64,000 nt of DNA, taken from NCBI RefSeq assembly GCF_940670765.1, contig NZ_CALNVW010000021.1:116467-180466 (forward strand). Reading direction: 5' to 3'. The stretch comes from Streptomyces sp. A 4/2 (lineage in GTDB: Bacteria; Actinomycetota; Actinomycetes; Streptomycetales; Streptomycetaceae). The notes under the pieces were generated by a model. It did not search any database and was not told the origin of the DNA. It saw only the letters and a list, made by a program, of their open reading frames with translations. Below, in pieces: positions 62,245 to 64,000 of this stretch. Each line of letters starts with the position of its first letter. Position 1 is the first letter of the stretch. The position numbers were made by a program, and so were the translations under genes.

Positions 62245-62970
62245 ATGTACGGCCCAGGCCCCGAGCCGTCCTCCCCCTCCCCGGCCCCGAGCGGGAACAG
62301 CCGGATCTTCCTGCGCGTACTCTTCGCCGCCTCCTCGCTGCTGACCTGCGGCTTCCTGATGAGCCTGCCGCTGTTCCGGATCGCGTTGCTGCGCGGGCGC
62401 CGCTACGACTGGGCGCTGGCCGTGGTGAGCGTGCCGGTGGCGGTCACCTGCTTCGCCGTCGTCGGCGAGCTGCCCGAGGCGGACCCCAGGACCGATATGG
62501 CCATGGCGTTCATGATGCTCTGCGCCGTGGCGAGCGCCGTCTACTTCCTGGTCGTCGACCTGCGCCACCACGACCGGCTGCAACAGGGCGCGGCCCCCGG
62601 GTACTTCGCCACACCCCAGGGTTACCCGCCGCACGCGCAGACGGTCAGCGGCTACGGATTCCCGCCCTCGGGCCACCCGATGCCGGGCCCCCAGCCGATG
62701 CAGCAATCCATGCAGCCGATGCAGCAACCCATGTCCCAGCCAGTGCAGCACCCCGCGCCCCAGCCGATGCAGCAACCCGTGCCGCACCCCGCGCCCCAGC
62801 CGATGCCGGTACCCCAGCCGCAGCACACCCCGCCCCCTGCCCAGCAAGCACCGCACCAGCCTCCCCAACCCCCCCAGCCTCCTCACCGGAGCAGCCCGCA
62901 CCGCATCGACCAGGTCAGGGCCGAACTGGACGAGCTGAGCGACTACCTCCGCAAGGAGGAGGGCCGTTGA
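62245..62970 (+). CDS. Membrane protein with Gln/Pro-rich C-terminal tail
   Basis: 241 residues. Three hydrophobic helices (LRVLFAASSLLTCGFLMSL; WALAVVSVPVAVTCFAVVG; MAMAFMMLCAVASAVYFLVV) are followed by ~110 residues of Met/Gln/Pro repeats (QPMQQPM, PAPQPMP) and a final helix RIDQVRAELDELSDYLRKEE. ATG 62245 with AGGAGC. Its stop overlaps the TTG start of a Ser/Thr kinase, so the pair is coupled and the tail may be a kinase substrate or docking segment. Not a named family. Confidence 0.78.
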   Translation: MYGPGPEPSSPSPAPSGNSRIFLRVLFAASSLLTCGFLMSLPLFRIALLRGRRYDWALAVVSVPVAVTCFAVVGELPEADPRTDMAMAFMMLCAVASAVYFLVVDLRHHDRLQQGAAPGYFATPQGYPPHAQTVSGYGFPPSGHPMPGPQPMQQSMQPMQQPMSQPVQHPAPQPMQQPVPHPAPQPMPVPQPQHTPPPAQQAPHQPPQPPQPPHRSSPHRIDQVRAELDELSDYLRKEEGR

Positions 62971-64000
62971 CCGGCGGACGGGTCGTCGCCGGGCGGTACG
63001 AACTGGCCTCGGTCATCGGCCAGGGCGGCATGGGCCAGGTCTGGACGGCGTACGACCAGCGCCTGGACCGCCGCGTCGCGGTGAAACTGCTGCGCCCGGA
63101 CCGCGTCGCGGGCTCCGACGACGCCGAGGAACTGCGCCGCCGCTTCGTGCGCGAATGCCGGGTCACCGCCCAGGTCGACCACCCGGGCCTGGTCACCGTC
63201 CACGACGCGGGCAGCGACGACGACGACCTCTACCTCGTCATGCAGTACGTCGAAGGCGCCGACCTCGCCGACCATCTCGCCGAGCACGACCCGTACCCGT
63301 GGCCGTGGGCGGTCACCGTCGCCGCCCAACTGTGCGCGGTGCTCTCCGCCGTACACGCGGTGCCGATCGTCCACCGCGACCTCAAGCCCCGCAACGTCAT
63401 GGTGAAACCGGACGGCACGGTCACCGTCCTGGACCTGGGCGTCGCCTCGGTGCTCGACACCGACACCACCCGCCTCACCCACACCGGTACGCCCATCGGC
63501 TCGCCCGCGTACATGGCGCCCGAGCAGGCGATGGGCGGCGCCGTCGGCCCGTACACCGACCTCTACGCCCTGGGCGTGCTCCTGCACGAACTCCTCAGCG
63601 GGGATGTGCCGTTCGCCGGCTCCACCGCGCTGGGCGTGCTCCACCGCCACCTCTACGAACCACCGCTCCCGGTCCGCCGTCTGCGCCCCGAGATCCCGGC
63701 AGCGCTGGAGAACCTGGTGCTGCGCCTCCTCGCGAAGGACCCGCAGCACCGCCCGGCGAGCGCGCAGGAGGTGTACGAACACCTCGCCCCGCTGCTTCCC
63801 CACCCGGGCGCGAACGGCCCGAACGGCCCGAACGGCGCGAACAGCGCGAACGGCCCGATGAGCCCCCTCGACCCGACCCGCCCCACGGGCCCCCTCGACC
63901 CGACCCGCCCCTTCCTGCGCCCGCACGCCCCGTGGCCCGACCGCGTCACCACCCCGCCCGCGGACCGCCCCACCCCCACGCCGACCCCGACCCGACCGGA
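62967..64000 (+). CDS. Hanks-type Ser/Thr protein kinase (right end cut off)
   Basis: Starts with TTG (62967), overlapping the preceding stop (TTGA), with a very strong AAGGAGGAGGG site 5-15 nt upstream. The full kinase domain is present: IGQGGMGQVW, VAVKLL, catalytic HRDLKPRN (about residue 138), DLGVAS in place of DFG, GSPAYMAPEQ and DLYALGVLLHELLSG. After residue ~270 comes a low-complexity GPNGPNGAN and LDPTRP linker, and the reading frame runs past the window end. A PknB-like juxtamembrane and sensor part is expected outside the window. Confidence 0.9.
   Translation, partial: MTGGRVVAGRYELASVIGQGGMGQVWTAYDQRLDRRVAVKLLRPDRVAGSDDAEELRRRFVRECRVTAQVDHPGLVTVHDAGSDDDDLYLVMQYVEGADLADHLAEHDPYPWPWAVTVAAQLCAVLSAVHAVPIVHRDLKPRNVMVKPDGTVTVLDLGVASVLDTDTTRLTHTGTPIGSPAYMAPEQAMGGAVGPYTDLYALGVLLHELLSGDVPFAGSTALGVLHRHLYEPPLPVRRLRPEIPAALENLVLRLLAKDPQHRPASAQEVYEHLAPLLPHPGANGPNGPNGANSANGPMSPLDPTRPTGPLDPTRPFLRPHAPWPDRVTTPPADRPTPTPTPTRP

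Noticed and set aside
63653..63979. Antisense frame over the kinase linker
   Set aside because: It mirrors the GPNGPN/LDPTRP low-complexity coding repeats of the kinase; no independent gene signals.

Overview
The window is high-G+C actinobacterial chromosome, almost certainly Streptomyces. Evidence for this is the strong G/C bias at third codon positions, frequent GTG starts, 4-bp ATGA/GTGA gene overlaps, proline/alanine-rich linkers, and a gene order (pmt, rsmI, tatD, rsmA-ispE, ABC-F, galTEK, tamR-tam, ppc, pth-rplY-prs-glmU, tRNA-Gln, mfd) that I recall from the S. coelicolor core chromosome. No phage, plasmid, complete insertion sequence, rRNA or CRISPR array is visible.

Layout. 1-9 kb: a penicillin-binding protein cut by the left edge, the protein O-mannosyltransferase, then a plus-strand housekeeping run (rsmI, zinc-ribbon protein, TatD, rsmA, ispE, Uup-type ABC-F). 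The rpf gene expected between tatD and rsmA is absent. 9-13 kb: two tandem paralogous membrane-anchored PQQ-like beta-propeller proteins. 13-18.3 kb: galTEK flanked by two NarL/LuxR regulators, the left with a degenerate receiver. 18.3-24.6 kb: tamR/tam, a VOC protein, two converging Uma2 genes (one broken by a 25-bp tandem duplication), a peptide deformylase divergent from a winged-helix regulator with twin TTTGCAAA operators, and a desaturase-TetR operon. 24.8-30.5 kb: ppc and an extracytoplasmic thiol-redox cluster (small Cys/His protein, CPVC membrane protein, DsbA-like, CcdA-like). 30.5-36.3 kb (minus strand): membrane protein, pth, rplY, prs, glmU, tRNA-Gln, and a HTH protein with a possible LAGLIDADG-like domain.

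36.4-44.4 kb is the most unusual part. An orphan histidine kinase is followed by four genes built from polymorphic-toxin and immunity domains: SUKH-3 and a YwqJ-like deaminase on the minus strand, and divergently a WHH-nuclease/SUKH fusion and a 905-residue Imm35-like/proline-rich/deaminase/SUKH-4 fusion. None has an export signal, and two carry toxin-like and immunity-like domains in one chain. A DivIVA-like coiled-coil gene and a truncated Rpn-type remnant follow.

44.8-64 kb: an ABC exporter pair, an ECF sigma factor with an overlapping membrane partner, mfd, a PAS-PAS-GAF-PP2C phosphatase, an aconitase whose stop codon lies in a MITE-like inverted repeat, a secreted HNH lipoprotein, another lipoprotein, an orphan N6-methylase-like protein with HPPF instead of NPPF, a membrane protein, and a Ser/Thr kinase (TTG start) running off the right edge.
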